29,045 nt of DNA from GCA-2693325 sp964011675 (GCA_964011675.1 CAXGPR010000044.1:1-29045), one strand, 5' to 3'. Numbered from the stretch's first letter, positions 14,403-23,108 are shown. The notes: generated from the sequence alone by a model not told the origin. A program made the numbers and translations.

Positions 14403-15839
14403 CTATCTCAATTGAGCAAAGGACCAATCCTCGAGTGGAACCATCGCCTCTATATCTGTATCTAAACCAACGCCCAGTCCCGGATGTTGAAGAGAATTAA
14501 TGGCAACCTGTCCGCGCTCAATCACTAAAGCGGCCAGTCCATCGCGATACGCATACATATCGCTGTGCTGCAAGAGGCATGCTGTGCGTTCCCGCTCAGA
14601 AAGATGGTCCAATCCACGCACGTAATGGTGTCCATTGCGCTCGACGTGGCGAATGCCGAGAGCAGCTACGTGCACTAAGTCCTGATGAAGCGGAACGACC
14701 GGCAGGTTCATCAGGTCTTCTCCGGTAAGGAAATAGCGCGTCGCATCACGCGTATGTGCTAAAGCAGCATTGGCGATCGCTTTAACCAAGCCCTTACAGG
14801 CCTTTGAGGATACGCCGCAATAGCCTATATCCATGGCCTGGGCAAATGTATCTATATCTCCATCCGACTCATCTATTAACAAAGGTTTTCGCACCCCAGC
14901 CGCAGCGATTCCCCCGCGCAGGCTCGAATTGAGAGCTACGCTGCGTTCCAACGGCTGTTCGACATATAAGATGCGCCTCCATAACGTGGGCAGTTCCTCG
15001 TCGATATAATCCAAAAGCATGGAAAATGCATCCATATCGCAATACTGCTCATTTCCATCGAGGGTAATCTGGCAACTCCGAGTTCTCTGATCGAGTAGAC
15101 CAGCGATCGCACGCAGCCGCTCGCGATCAACGTCCATATCACCGCTGACTTTCACCTTTAGAAAAGCGATTCCCTGAGCAGAGATATACTCTTCCAATGC
15201 TTGGGGCAAACAATCGTCTAATATCTCTCCAGCGGGTATATCCTCGCGATAAATCGGGTCAGCCAATCCCACGGTATGGCGAATAGCAATCGAGGTGAGT
15301 GGAGCACTTGCCAGCGCTGACGCCGGGCTAATGCCAGCTAGTTCTGCGTGCAAACAGCCCAGGTTCAAATCCAATGTATTGTCGCGAATTAGCTGAAAAT
15401 AAGTCTGCCCTAAACCCCGACCACAGGCATCAATTAGAGCGCGCTCCATTAAACTGCTTCCGTGCGCTGCCGTCAGGTGATTCAAGTGACGGGTATCACC
15501 AACGGCAAGCGTGGCTTCATATCCCTCCTGCCAAATCGAAAAGAATGTATTGGTAGAGCGACCGACTGCACTGTAAACCCTAGCCGCGGCACGAGCACAA
15601 AAGAGCAGATCTTCTACGTTGTCTTCGTATTCTTTTTCGGGATCTTTATCGAACCATTTTGGAGGCAAAATATCAGCAGCTATTCCCTGAACTCGCTTCC
15701 CTTCAACCGTCACATGCACAATTGCGTGTAGAATGGGCACCGAAGTGAGAACCGCTACACCATATTTAAACGGCATCCGAGTGCGGACGTTGCGCATATA
15801 AAAAGCTGCAGAATCTATGCGCATTGTGGGCGCACTCAT
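14403..15839 (-). CDS. Enolase-superfamily (mandelate racemase/MLE-like) enzyme, downstream paralogue
   Basis: A 478-residue protein, longer than the 370-400 residues usual for this superfamily. The TIM-barrel has the expected catalytic pattern: a Lys-x-Lys (Lys228, Lys230) on the second strand, metal ligands Asp261 (TLDGNEQY), Glu294 (VEQPL) and Asp323 (LIDESD), and a Lys in SSKACKG (Lys346) on the sixth strand, as in the muconate lactonizing subgroup. These enzymes abstract a proton alpha to a carboxylate to isomerise, dehydrate or cycloisomerise acids. The substrate is not readable. The ATG overlaps the stop of the upstream paralogue (ATGA) and has GGAG eight bases upstream, so the two are translationally coupled. 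Confidence 0.9.
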   Translation of the reverse strand: MSAPTMRIDSAAFYMRNVRTRMPFKYGVAVLTSVPILHAIVHVTVEGKRVQGIAADILPPKWFDKDPEKEYEDNVEDLLFCARAAARVYSAVGRSTNTFFSIWQEGYEATLAVGDTRHLNHLTAAHGSSLMERALIDACGRGLGQTYFQLIRDNTLDLNLGCLHAELAGISPASALASAPLTSIAIRHTVGLADPIYREDIPAGEILDDCLPQALEEYISAQGIAFLKVKVSGDMDVDRERLRAIAGLLDQRTRSCQITLDGNEQYCDMDAFSMLLDYIDEELPTLWRRILYVEQPLERSVALNSSLRGGIAAAGVRKPLLIDESDGDIDTFAQAMDIGYCGVSSKACKGLVKAIANAALAHTRDATRYFLTGEDLMNLPVVPLHQDLVHVAALGIRHVERNGHHYVRGLDHLSERERTACLLQHSDMYAYRDGLAALVIERGQVAINSLQHPGLGVGLDTDIEAMVPLEDWSFAQLR

Positions 15840-17299
15840 CTATTGCTCTCCACCAAGGAATCCATACTCCAATCTTCTAAGGGAACTATAGCATCTAGGT
15901 CGACTAAATCTCCACTACCCAAACCCGGAGTCTGTAAAGATTGTACGTCGATTTGACCCTTATCTATAGCGAGTGTGAGTAAATCTCTCCGATCTTCATA
16001 GAGCGTGCGATGGCGCTCTCTGCACTGTGCGCGCTCGCCGTCTGACAGGTGATCCAAGCCACGCACATAGTGGTGACCATTTCGCTCGACATGACCGATA
16101 CCCAACGCTGCAACATGCGTTAAATCCTGATGCAGACCAACCACTGGAATATTGGTTAGATCCTCGGCACTTAAAAAGTATCGGTTAGTTTCACCGTTTA
16201 GATGTTGGACCAAGGCCGCGTTGGACAGCGCCTTGATCATTCCCTTACACGCTTTAGAAGAGACACCTCGATACCCTAAATCCACCGCATACCTAAAGGT
16301 GTTTAGGTCTTCGTCCGATTCATCAATGAGCATGGGCTTGCGCTCAGATACGGACCGAATAGACGGCGCAAGTGCCCTATCTAACGCTACAGACCGATCC
16401 AACGGTTGCTCTACATAGAGCAGGGAATCGTACATCCGGGGAATCTCCCTTTCAACGCGTTCCAGCAGTCCAATAAGCGCGTCCATGTCCCCGTACTGCT
16501 CGTTTCCATCTAGCGTCAAGCGATAAGAGTCTAGGTACTGTTCATCAAGCAGAGCAGCAATTTCCGAAAGACGCTCAAAGTCGCTCTGTGCATCTCCGCC
16601 AATCTTGATTTTTACATAGCGTACCCCTTGCGCGCTAACATAGTCCTCCAAAGACTGCGGCAAGCCATCTCCCAGCGCGCTTTCTGGAGCAATATCGCTC
16701 GTGCGAATAGGATCTATCAGACCAACCGTATGCCGAACAGAAAGACGAGTAAGGGGCGTGGGCGCGATGGCGTGGCCTACCGACATATGACCCAATTCTT
16801 CGTGCACTTCACCGAGTTGAATACCGAGACTGCCAGAAGACAGCAGATTGTGATAGCTCAAACCAGATGCGATCCCAACCGCATCAATCAACGCACGCTC
16901 CTGTAGGGAAGCACCGTTGGAGGCCATAAGGCGGTTGACCCCTCGTTGCTGCCTCCAAGCCATCATCTCTTCATAGCCTTGCTGCCACATGCGGAAAACG
17001 TTGTTGGCTTCCCGCCCTATCTGTTCGTAGATATCGCCTGCAGCACGCACCGAATCCAGCAATTCTCCTAGACTTTCTGCATAGTCTTTTGTGGGATCTT
17101 TATCATACCACTTGGGGGCGAGCATATCGGCAGCCCAACCCGTTGCACGCTGACCGTCGGCCCGTTCTATTTCCGTACGCACATACAGAATAGCCGATCC
17201 CGTAAGCGTTACCGACCCGAAGCGAAAAGGCATGCGCATAGGCGCATTGCGCACATAAAAGCGCATATCTTTTATCGTGAATTGTATCGCTTCTGTCAT
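15836..17299 (-). CDS. Enolase-superfamily (mandelate racemase/MLE-like) enzyme, upstream paralogue
   Basis: A 487-residue paralogue of the next gene, alignable end to end, with about half the residues shared by eye. Catalytic residues are complete: Lys230 and Lys232, Asp264 (TLDGNEQY), Glu297 (VEQPL), Asp326 (LIDESD), Lys349 (SSKACKG). Both copies share an unusual N-terminal cap (KWYDKDP here, KWFDKDP in the partner) and a C-terminal block (LHQDLTHVAALGI, HVERNGHHYVRGLDHLS). The pair therefore defines its own long subfamily rather than a standard racemase. It is the first gene after a strong terminator and may have its own promoter just upstream. GGAG lies about seven bases before the ATG. 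Confidence 0.9.
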   Translation of the reverse strand: MTEAIQFTIKDMRFYVRNAPMRMPFRFGSVTLTGSAILYVRTEIERADGQRATGWAADMLAPKWYDKDPTKDYAESLGELLDSVRAAGDIYEQIGREANNVFRMWQQGYEEMMAWRQQRGVNRLMASNGASLQERALIDAVGIASGLSYHNLLSSGSLGIQLGEVHEELGHMSVGHAIAPTPLTRLSVRHTVGLIDPIRTSDIAPESALGDGLPQSLEDYVSAQGVRYVKIKIGGDAQSDFERLSEIAALLDEQYLDSYRLTLDGNEQYGDMDALIGLLERVEREIPRMYDSLLYVEQPLDRSVALDRALAPSIRSVSERKPMLIDESDEDLNTFRYAVDLGYRGVSSKACKGMIKALSNAALVQHLNGETNRYFLSAEDLTNIPVVGLHQDLTHVAALGIGHVERNGHHYVRGLDHLSDGERAQCRERHRTLYEDRRDLLTLAIDKGQIDVQSLQTPGLGSGDLVDLDAIVPLEDWSMDSLVESNR

Positions 17300-17313
17300 C
17301 TATAATCTCCGTC

Positions 17314-17342
17314 TTTAAACAGTGTATCCTGTAGGTTGTAAA
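17314..17342 (-). promoter_or_regulatory. Candidate promoter of the enolase pair, overlapping the argH terminator
   Basis: On the minus strand TTTACA (17342-17337, five of six) and TTTAAA (17319-17314, four of six) are 17 bases apart. The -35 lies in the last bases of the terminator stem. The start point would be near 17307, leaving a very short leader. The call is plausible because the upstream operon is terminated here, but the -10 is poor. Confidence 0.3.
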
Positions 17343-17382
17343 AATAAAACCCCGGAGCACCCCGGGGTTTTATTTTTACAAC
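17335..17382 (-). terminator. Strong intrinsic terminator after argH (bidirectional sequence)
   Basis: Two 21-base arms (17335-17355 and 17362-17382) are perfect reverse complements around a 6-base loop. Each arm has a CCCCGG-type GC core next to an A/T run. Read on the minus strand the stem ends in CCGGGG then TTTTATTTTT, a textbook Rho-independent terminator, 15 bases after the argH stop. The symmetry makes it work in both directions in principle. Confidence 0.92.
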
Positions 17383-17397
17383 GATGGTAAATTGCGT

Positions 17398-18783
17398 CTA
17401 TTGAGCGAGTGCGGCCCGAGCCTCGGCCAGTTGGGCGCGCACAGCTTCAGGCCCTGTTCCCCCTTGAATATTGCGCAGCGCCAAAGATGAACGAACGTTG
17501 AGCAAAGATAAAGCATCTTCTGAAAAGTGAGCGCTTGCATCTTGGAGTTCTTTTAGGGTGAGTTCTGTGAGCAATTTATTGGCCTTCAGCGCCGATCGAA
17601 CCAATTCGCCCACAGTGCGATGGGCGTCGCGAAACGGCAGTCCCTTGCCAACCAGATAATCCGCTAAATCGGTTGCCAGTGCACCTGAATCTACCACGCT
17701 CTCCATGCGCTTTGCATTTAACGCCATGCCCGCCCACGCCCCACCGAACACGTCCAGGCAGACAGATGCTGTATCAAGCGCGTCGAAGAGCGGTTCTTTG
17801 TCTTCCTGCATATCTTTAGAATAGGTCAGCGGCGCTCCCTTCATCGTCGTCAGCAGAGCCATAAGGTCTCCGTAGACGCGTCCCGTCTTGCCTCGAATAA
17901 GTTCCAAAGAATCGGGGTTCTTCTTTTGCGGCATCATGCTCGAGCCAGTAGAAAATGCGTCTGACAGTTCAACAAAACCAAACTCCGCTGAAGACCAAAC
18001 AATCAAGTCCTCACAGAAACGACTCAGGTGCATCATAAGAATAGACAGCGCAGACAGCGTTTCAAGCAGAAAATCGCGATCGCTAACCGCATCGAGGCTG
18101 TTAGGCGTGATCGCAGCAAAGCCTAACTCACTGCGCAAAAACTCCCGATCAATTGGAAAAGTGCTGCCCGCCAACGCCCCCGAACCCAAGGGCATGTAGT
18201 CCGCTCTTTTCCAGGCATCAGCTAGACGGCCAGCATCGCGCTCAAGCATCCAAAAAAGCGACAGCGCATAGTGGGCAAATAGAATCGGCTGCGCCTGCTG
18301 GAGATGCGTGTACCCGGGTAGCACAACCTGATCGTGCCGCTCCGCAGAATCGAGCAAAAGCTCCTGTAGCGCCATAATACGCTCGCGCAGCGTAGCAATT
18401 TCTCTGCGGAGGTAGAGACGCTCATCTAGGTTGACCTGATCGTTTCGACTGCGCCCCGTATGAATTTTTCCCCCACACGAACCTACAATTTCCGTGAGGC
18501 GACTTTCTACGGCCATGTGAATATCTTCTAGCGCATCAGACAAAGGATAGTCGGGATCGCTAAATTCACGCTCCACCTGCTGAAGCCCTTCAACTATTCG
18601 AGCGCACTCTTCCTCACTGAGAACACCTATTCGCTTCAGTCCGTACGCGTAAGCCGTATTGCCTTCTATGTCGGCCGCAAGCAGACGCCGATCAAAACTT
18701 ATAGAAGCGTTAAAACACTCCATCAACTCGTCGTTAGCTGCTGCGAAACGGCCTCCCCAGGGCTTATCGACCGGATTATTCAT
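17398..18783 (-). CDS. argH: Argininosuccinate lyase
   Basis: A 461-residue protein, standard length, catalysing the last step of arginine synthesis: argininosuccinate to arginine and fumarate. It shows the fumarase/aspartase signature GSSMMPQKKNP (residues 280-290), the HTGRSRNDQ block (108-116) and PGYTHLQQAQP. The active form is a cytoplasmic homotetramer. The ATG overlaps the argD stop by four bases (ATGA), with AGGA six bases upstream. It is the last gene of argRBDH and is followed by a strong terminator. Confidence 0.98.
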   Translation of the reverse strand: MNNPVDKPWGGRFAAANDELMECFNASISFDRRLLAADIEGNTAYAYGLKRIGVLSEEECARIVEGLQQVEREFSDPDYPLSDALEDIHMAVESRLTEIVGSCGGKIHTGRSRNDQVNLDERLYLRREIATLRERIMALQELLLDSAERHDQVVLPGYTHLQQAQPILFAHYALSLFWMLERDAGRLADAWKRADYMPLGSGALAGSTFPIDREFLRSELGFAAITPNSLDAVSDRDFLLETLSALSILMMHLSRFCEDLIVWSSAEFGFVELSDAFSTGSSMMPQKKNPDSLELIRGKTGRVYGDLMALLTTMKGAPLTYSKDMQEDKEPLFDALDTASVCLDVFGGAWAGMALNAKRMESVVDSGALATDLADYLVGKGLPFRDAHRTVGELVRSALKANKLLTELTLKELQDASAHFSEDALSLLNVRSSLALRNIQGGTGPEAVRAQLAEARAALAQ

Positions 18784-19979
18784 TCGCTTTCCTGGCGTAG
18801 TATTTCGTCAAACACGTCTACAACCTCGTCAATTCGATCTTTTTCTACAACCAAAGGCGGCAAGAACCGCACGACATTCGCACCGGCCGTCGCAACAAGC
18901 ATATCTCGCTCACGGAACGGTAGCATATATTCGGCAGCCGGCTTCTCTGTCACAGCCCCTACGATCAATCCGCGACCGCGTACTCCCGTAATCTTATTGG
19001 GAAACCTCTCCTGTAGCTTTTGCAGTCGACCAGCCAAGTACTGACCTTTTTCCTTCACCGACTCAACAAATCCATCTTCCACAAGCTTATTAAAAACCAC
19101 AACGGCAGCGGCACAAGCTACGGGATTGGCACCAAACGTCGCGGCGTGATCACCAGCCGCAATTGCGTCGGCAACATGCTGACGCATCAACGCAACACCA
19201 ATTGGCAACCCACCGCCAAGCGCCTTGGCCAGAGTCATGATATCGGGTTCGACCCCATATTGCTCATAGGCCCACAGTGAGCCGGTGCGACCGCAGCCGA
19301 CTTGAACTTCGTCAAAGACCAGCAGCATTTCTCTTTCGTCGCACAGCGCACGTAGACCTTCCAGAAAATCAGGTGTTCCCACGTGAATACCGCCTTCTGC
19401 CTGAAGTGGCTCAACCAAAATGGCACAGGTTTCGTCTGTAACGAGCGCTTCAACAGAGGCCAGATCGTTAAATTCTGCAAAATCAACACTTGGCAAGAGA
19501 GGTTCAAAACCCTTGTGATATTTGGGCTGGCCGGTCGTTGAGATCGAACCGTATGTGCGTCCATGAAACGAGTTATTAAATGCAATAAGGCGATTTTTGG
19601 GCTTGGCGTGTGTGGTATTACCCCACTTGCGGCAGAACTTCATGGCCGCTTCCCAGGACTCTGTCCCGCTATTGCAAAAGAACACTCGGTCGGCAAACGA
19701 GTTCTCCACAAGAGACTTAGCCAACTCGACAGAAGGAATGGTGTGATAGAGGTTAGATACGTGCATCAACTTGCCGGCCTGCTCTTCGATCGCCTTGACC
19801 ACTTCATAGTTACCATAGCCGAGCGCATTAACAGCTAAACCGCTCACGAAATCCAAATACCGATTACCCTCTGTGTCAAATAAGTAGACCCCGTTGCCGC
19901 GTTCCAGAACGAATTCAGGACGCCCGTAAGTCTGCAATATGTATTTGTTCTCAGCCCTTATAATGTCTTCCGTACGCAT
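18780..19979 (-). CDS. argD: Acetylornithine aminotransferase
   Basis: A 399-residue class III PLP-dependent aminotransferase, converting N-acetylglutamate semialdehyde to N-acetylornithine. Motifs are NSGTESWEAAMKF, NSFHGRTYGS, LLVFDEVQVGCGRTG and TLAKALGGGLPIGV, with the PLP lysine at residue 252. An ATG four codons upstream (19991) directly abuts the argB stop. The sequence ATGGAGATCATCATG shows that its own GGAG is a well-spaced ribosome binding site for the second ATG, so 19979 is preferred. Related family members act on succinylornithine, GABA or ornithine, but the arg context favours ArgD. Confidence 0.95.
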   Translation of the reverse strand: MRTEDIIRAENKYILQTYGRPEFVLERGNGVYLFDTEGNRYLDFVSGLAVNALGYGNYEVVKAIEEQAGKLMHVSNLYHTIPSVELAKSLVENSFADRVFFCNSGTESWEAAMKFCRKWGNTTHAKPKNRLIAFNNSFHGRTYGSISTTGQPKYHKGFEPLLPSVDFAEFNDLASVEALVTDETCAILVEPLQAEGGIHVGTPDFLEGLRALCDEREMLLVFDEVQVGCGRTGSLWAYEQYGVEPDIMTLAKALGGGLPIGVALMRQHVADAIAAGDHAATFGANPVACAAAVVVFNKLVEDGFVESVKEKGQYLAGRLQKLQERFPNKITGVRGRGLIVGAVTEKPAAEYMLPFRERDMLVATAGANVVRFLPPLVVEKDRIDEVVDVFDEILRQESE

Positions 19980-19991
19980 GATGATCTCCAT

Positions 19992-20873
19992 TTACTGGAC
20001 GATTTCTGTGCCAATCCCCTCGCGGGTAAAAATTTCGAGTAGCATAGAATGAGGGATGCGGCCATCAACAACGTGCGTTTTCCGCACCCCTGATTTGACT
20101 GCTTTAACGCAGGCTCCCACCTTGGGGATCATGCCCCCACTAATCACAGCTTCTTTTATCAGGTCCTCAACATTGAGTATGTGCAGCGTAGAGATGAGCG
20201 TTGAAGAAACCGCTGGATCGCGCATAATACCCGTAACATCGGTCAAGAAAACAAGCTTTTCTGCACACAGTGCAGCCGCGACTTCTCCGGCCGCCGTATC
20301 TGCGTTCACATTATAACTCTGCCCATCTTTCCCTCGGCCAATGGGGGCTATAACGGGGATCATACCACCTTCAATTAGGTCTATTATTGGCTTAGTGTAT
20401 ACCCGTTCGACATCACCAACGAAACCTATATCAACTTGCCCATCCGCCGTATTGGCCCAGTGTTTATGAACATTTAAGACGCCCGCATCCTTACCAGAGA
20501 GGCCAGCTGCTTTTCCCCCTAACGCTTCTATATCGCGCACAATACCAGCGTTTACCTCGCCAAAAAGTACGTCTTCTACAACCTCCATGGTCGCTTGATC
20601 CGTTACTCGCAAACCATTTACACGCTGCGTTTCCACACCCTGCTCTTCCAACCGTCTATTTATTGCAGGACCCCCTCCATGAACTATTACGGGACAGATA
20701 CCGACGCTTGCCATGAAAACAATATCCTTAAGGACGGTATCTTCCTCTTGGTCACCCAGCATCGTGCTGCCACCGTATTTTACGACGGCTATCTTACCGC
20801 GGAATTTTTGTATGTACGGCAGCGCTTCTATAAGCGTAGCTGCCTTTTCTATAGACCCCTGTAGTGCGTTCAC
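19992..20873 (-). CDS. argB: Acetylglutamate kinase
   Basis: A 293-residue amino acid kinase that phosphorylates N-acetylglutamate. Motifs are VVKYGGSTM, VIVHGGGPAINRRL, NGLRVTDQATMEVVE, NVNADTAAGEVAAAL and GGMIPKV. The N-terminal helix of about 25 residues and the C-terminal EGIGTEIV match the arginine-sensitive hexameric form, so feedback inhibition by arginine is likely. The start is GTG with GAAGGG four bases upstream. It follows argR by nine bases and directly abuts the argD reading frame. Confidence 0.97.
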   Translation of the reverse strand: MNALQGSIEKAATLIEALPYIQKFRGKIAVVKYGGSTMLGDQEEDTVLKDIVFMASVGICPVIVHGGGPAINRRLEEQGVETQRVNGLRVTDQATMEVVEDVLFGEVNAGIVRDIEALGGKAAGLSGKDAGVLNVHKHWANTADGQVDIGFVGDVERVYTKPIIDLIEGGMIPVIAPIGRGKDGQSYNVNADTAAGEVAAALCAEKLVFLTDVTGIMRDPAVSSTLISTLHILNVEDLIKEAVISGGMIPKVGACVKAVKSGVRKTHVVDGRIPHSMLLEIFTREGIGTEIVQ

Positions 20874-20882
20874 GTTGCCCTT

Positions 20883-21344
20883 CTAATCACCGCATATCGC
20901 GGACAAATGAGCTAGTATGTTTGCAGCATCTTCGTGCGAGCAAGCTGCCACAAATATCGTATTTTCCCCAGCAATTGTTCCAACTACCTCGTCCCATCCA
21001 ATCCGATCAATCGACTCGCATACGCTCTGTGCATGTCCCGAAATCGTTTTAACAACAACCATATTGGCTGCCTGCTCGGCCTGTATGAGATAGTCCTGCA
21101 ATTCGCGTTCAAGAATATGTCGGTCACGCAGCGTCGCCTTAGAATCAGGCAATGTGTAGCGGAAGCCGCCGTCGGCCTGCGGAACGCGTACTACGCCCAG
21201 TTCACGCAAATCTTTGGAGAGAGTCGACTGGCTGACCTCTATGTTGAGCTCATGTAAAACGGCCGCCAGTGTCTCATGCGTATCAATAACGCGTTCGAAA
21301 AGAAGCTCACGAATCCGCATTTGACGCGCCTGTTTGTTGCGCAT
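20883..21344 (-). CDS. argR: Arginine repressor
   Basis: A 153-residue protein with the winged helix-turn-helix (SQSTLSKDLRELG, residues 38-50) and the C-terminal oligomerisation and arginine-binding domain (VVGTIAGENTIFVA). ArgR hexamers bound to arginine repress arginine genes at paired 18-bp ARG boxes. It is the first gene of its operon, so the operon is likely autoregulated. An AT-rich leader with imperfect inverted repeats lies directly upstream. Confidence 0.96.
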   Translation of the reverse strand: MRNKQARQMRIRELLFERVIDTHETLAAVLHELNIEVSQSTLSKDLRELGVVRVPQADGGFRYTLPDSKATLRDRHILERELQDYLIQAEQAANMVVVKTISGHAQSVCESIDRIGWDEVVGTIAGENTIFVAACSHEDAANILAHLSAICGD

Positions 21345-21352
21345 ATGTAATC

Positions 21353-21370
21353 CAATAAATATTACTATTG
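21353..21370. promoter_or_regulatory. Candidate ArgR operator in the argR leader
   Basis: CAATA-AATATTAC-TATTG is an 18-bp imperfect palindrome with 5-bp perfect ends, the length of an ARG box. A second, overlapping repeat (CTATT and AATAG, about 21365-21384) extends it. The bases differ from the classical TGAAT/ATTCA arms, so this is a guess from size, AT content and position. Confidence 0.3.
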
Positions 21371-21385
21371 AAAAATAAAAATAGA

Positions 21386-21414
21386 AAAATATCGCGCCCC
21401 TAATTCCCTGTCAA
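21386..21414 (-). promoter_or_regulatory. Sigma-70-like promoter of argRBDH
   Basis: On the minus strand a consensus TTGACA (21414-21409) and TATTTT (21391-21386) are 17 bases apart, starting 14 bases after the cdaA stop. It would start transcription near 21379, about 35 bases before argR, and makes argRBDH a unit separate from the tilS-cdaA operon. Confidence 0.5.
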
Positions 21415-21427
21415 GAAGCGGGGTACA

Positions 21428-22255
21428 TTAGACTTCGTCTTCTTCTGCCCCCCTTGTTGCTGCCACTATATCAGCTTGCTGGGGGGCTAATAGTTCGACT
21501 AATCGCTGTTTGAGTTCAGACCGGCTTAGCCCCCGCAAAAGAACGCCGCCTATAGCCAGAGAGATCGTTCTGGTCTCTTCAGATACGACTATCGTTACAG
21601 CGTCTGATTCTTGTGCAAGTCCCAGCGCAGCACGGTGACGAGTCCCCAATCGATGGTCTTCCACTTCTTCGGCCAAAGGCAGCGTACAGCGAGCGGCTAT
21701 GAGGCGTTCACCTTGAATGACAACAGCCTGATCGTGCAGAGGAGTACGCGGGTTAAAAATGGTGGTGAGTAAGTCGTCAGAAACTTCGGAATCGATCGCA
21801 ACGCCCGTTTCTACAACCGATCCCAGCGGACTCTGCCGACCCAAGACGATCAAAGCCCCATAACCCTGTTCTGCGACCTGAACCACGCCGTTAACTACTT
21901 CATCGATTACGCGCGAAGGCTCGACTTTATAAAACCAGCGCAGAAATTGGCTCTGTCCCAATGCCAATAGCAAGCGACGCAGCTCGGGTTGAAATAGAAT
22001 TACCAGCAGAATGAGTAGAATGGAACGGACCTGTTCCAACAACCAAGCAAGGGCGTTCATCTGCAGCCAAGGAGCGGCCATAGCCAGCGTAACCAGCAGC
22101 AAGAGTCCGACTAACATCTGGCCTGCTCGCGTACCTCTGATAAGACCAAACAGGCGGTATAGCACGAGCGAAACTAAGGCGATATCGATCAGCGAGAAAA
22201 CCGAGAACGGCAGAAAGTCAAAGAGATAAAAAAGAGTCAACCCATCTTCAAACAC
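21428..22255 (-). CDS. cdaA: Membrane diadenylate cyclase (CdaA/YbbP type)
   Basis: A 275-residue protein from GTG 22255, matching usual CdaA length. Three hydrophobic helices (about 8-33, 45-62, 76-90) precede the DAC domain. The catalytic region reads TPLHDQAVVI (residues 171-180) and GTRHRAA (RHR at 206-208). The usual DGA triplet is DQA here. It makes cyclic di-AMP from two ATP at the inner membrane. A longer reading frame back to 22357 would overlap folP by about 90 bases; the GTG with GAGGAG six bases upstream, 10 bases after the folP stop, is much better. No cdaR or glmM partner lies beside it. Confidence 0.92.
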   Translation of the reverse strand: MFEDGLTLFYLFDFLPFSVFSLIDIALVSLVLYRLFGLIRGTRAGQMLVGLLLLVTLAMAAPWLQMNALAWLLEQVRSILLILLVILFQPELRRLLLALGQSQFLRWFYKVEPSRVIDEVVNGVVQVAEQGYGALIVLGRQSPLGSVVETGVAIDSEVSDDLLTTIFNPRTPLHDQAVVIQGERLIAARCTLPLAEEVEDHRLGTRHRAALGLAQESDAVTIVVSEETRTISLAIGGVLLRGLSRSELKQRLVELLAPQQADIVAATRGAEEDEV

Positions 22256-22265
22256 ACATCGCTCC

Positions 22266-23108
22266 TCAGAATTCAACCTCGGCCTGTAAAACTGCGTCAG
22301 CGACGCGTAGCGCACGGCAACTCGCCTGCACGTCGTGCACGCGTAGGATATGGGCACCAGCAGCCCGACTCAACACCGCTAAGGCTAGGCTTCCTTCTAG
22401 GGCTTCATCAGCCGTTTCCCCAAGCGTTTTCCAAATAAAGGATTTGCGAGAGGCTCCAACAAGCAGAGGACACCCCAGATTCGCAAAATGCCGCATGTGC
22501 TTCAACAACATGAAATTTCCCCCCACTGTCTTGCTGAATCCCAAGCCTGGATCAATACCCCACTGTGAGACGCCCCCCTGGCGGGCGCGCTCAATACGCC
22601 GCTCCAAAAAGGAGTAAACTTCGCCAATTAAATCAACATAGTCCGTGTTGCTTTGCATAGTTACTGGGGTGCCTCTCCGATGCATGAGGATTAGGGGAGC
22701 CGCTGATTCGGCGGCAACCTCAATCATGCCCTCATCAGCCATCGCGCTGATATCGTTGATTATATCTGCACCCGATTCAAGGGCCTTACGGGCAACTTCA
22801 GATTTAACGGTGTCGATAGATATGGGTACTGTTGTCTGCTTTCGCAGTTTTTTTATAACTGGAATCACCCGACGACACTCCTCATCACACGACACTGCGA
22901 CCGCTTTACCGTATATGGGAGGACGAGACGATTCACCACCCACGTCGAGAATATCTGCTCCTTCCTGAACCATCTCCAAACCGCGCTCTACGGCCGCATC
23001 TATGCTGTGATATCGGTCGTAAAACGAATCCGGCGTCACGTTGAGAATACCCATCACCTGCGCGCGCGATTCAAAGTCGAACATGCCGCTTGAAAGCGTC
23101 CATTTCAT
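22266..23108 (-). CDS. folP: Dihydropteroate synthase
   Basis: A 280-residue TIM-barrel enzyme that joins p-aminobenzoate to the pterin diphosphate in folate synthesis and is the sulfonamide target. Signatures are VMGILNVTPDSF near residue 20, DVGGESSRP (55-63), ISIDTVKSEVARKAL, DIINDISAM, ILMHRRGTP, GIDPGLGFSKT and GASRKSF. The ATG overlaps the ftsH stop by four bases, and GAGGA copies lie just upstream. The gene order ftsH-folP-cdaA is known from several phyla. Confidence 0.97.
   Translation of the reverse strand: MKWTLSSGMFDFESRAQVMGILNVTPDSFYDRYHSIDAAVERGLEMVQEGADILDVGGESSRPPIYGKAVAVSCDEECRRVIPVIKKLRKQTTVPISIDTVKSEVARKALESGADIINDISAMADEGMIEVAAESAAPLILMHRRGTPVTMQSNTDYVDLIGEVYSFLERRIERARQGGVSQWGIDPGLGFSKTVGGNFMLLKHMRHFANLGCPLLVGASRKSFIWKTLGETADEALEGSLALAVLSRAAGAHILRVHDVQASCRALRVADAVLQAEVEF

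Noticed and set aside
14407..14416. CTCAATTGAG palindrome at the end of the downstream enolase gene
   Set aside because: Only ten bases, inside coding sequence, no T-run; expected by chance in a window of this size.
22256..22357. Longer N-terminus of the diadenylate cyclase overlapping folP
   Set aside because: The extra 34 residues are unlike CdaA and overlap folP by about 90 bases. GTG 22255 has a well-placed GAGGAG.
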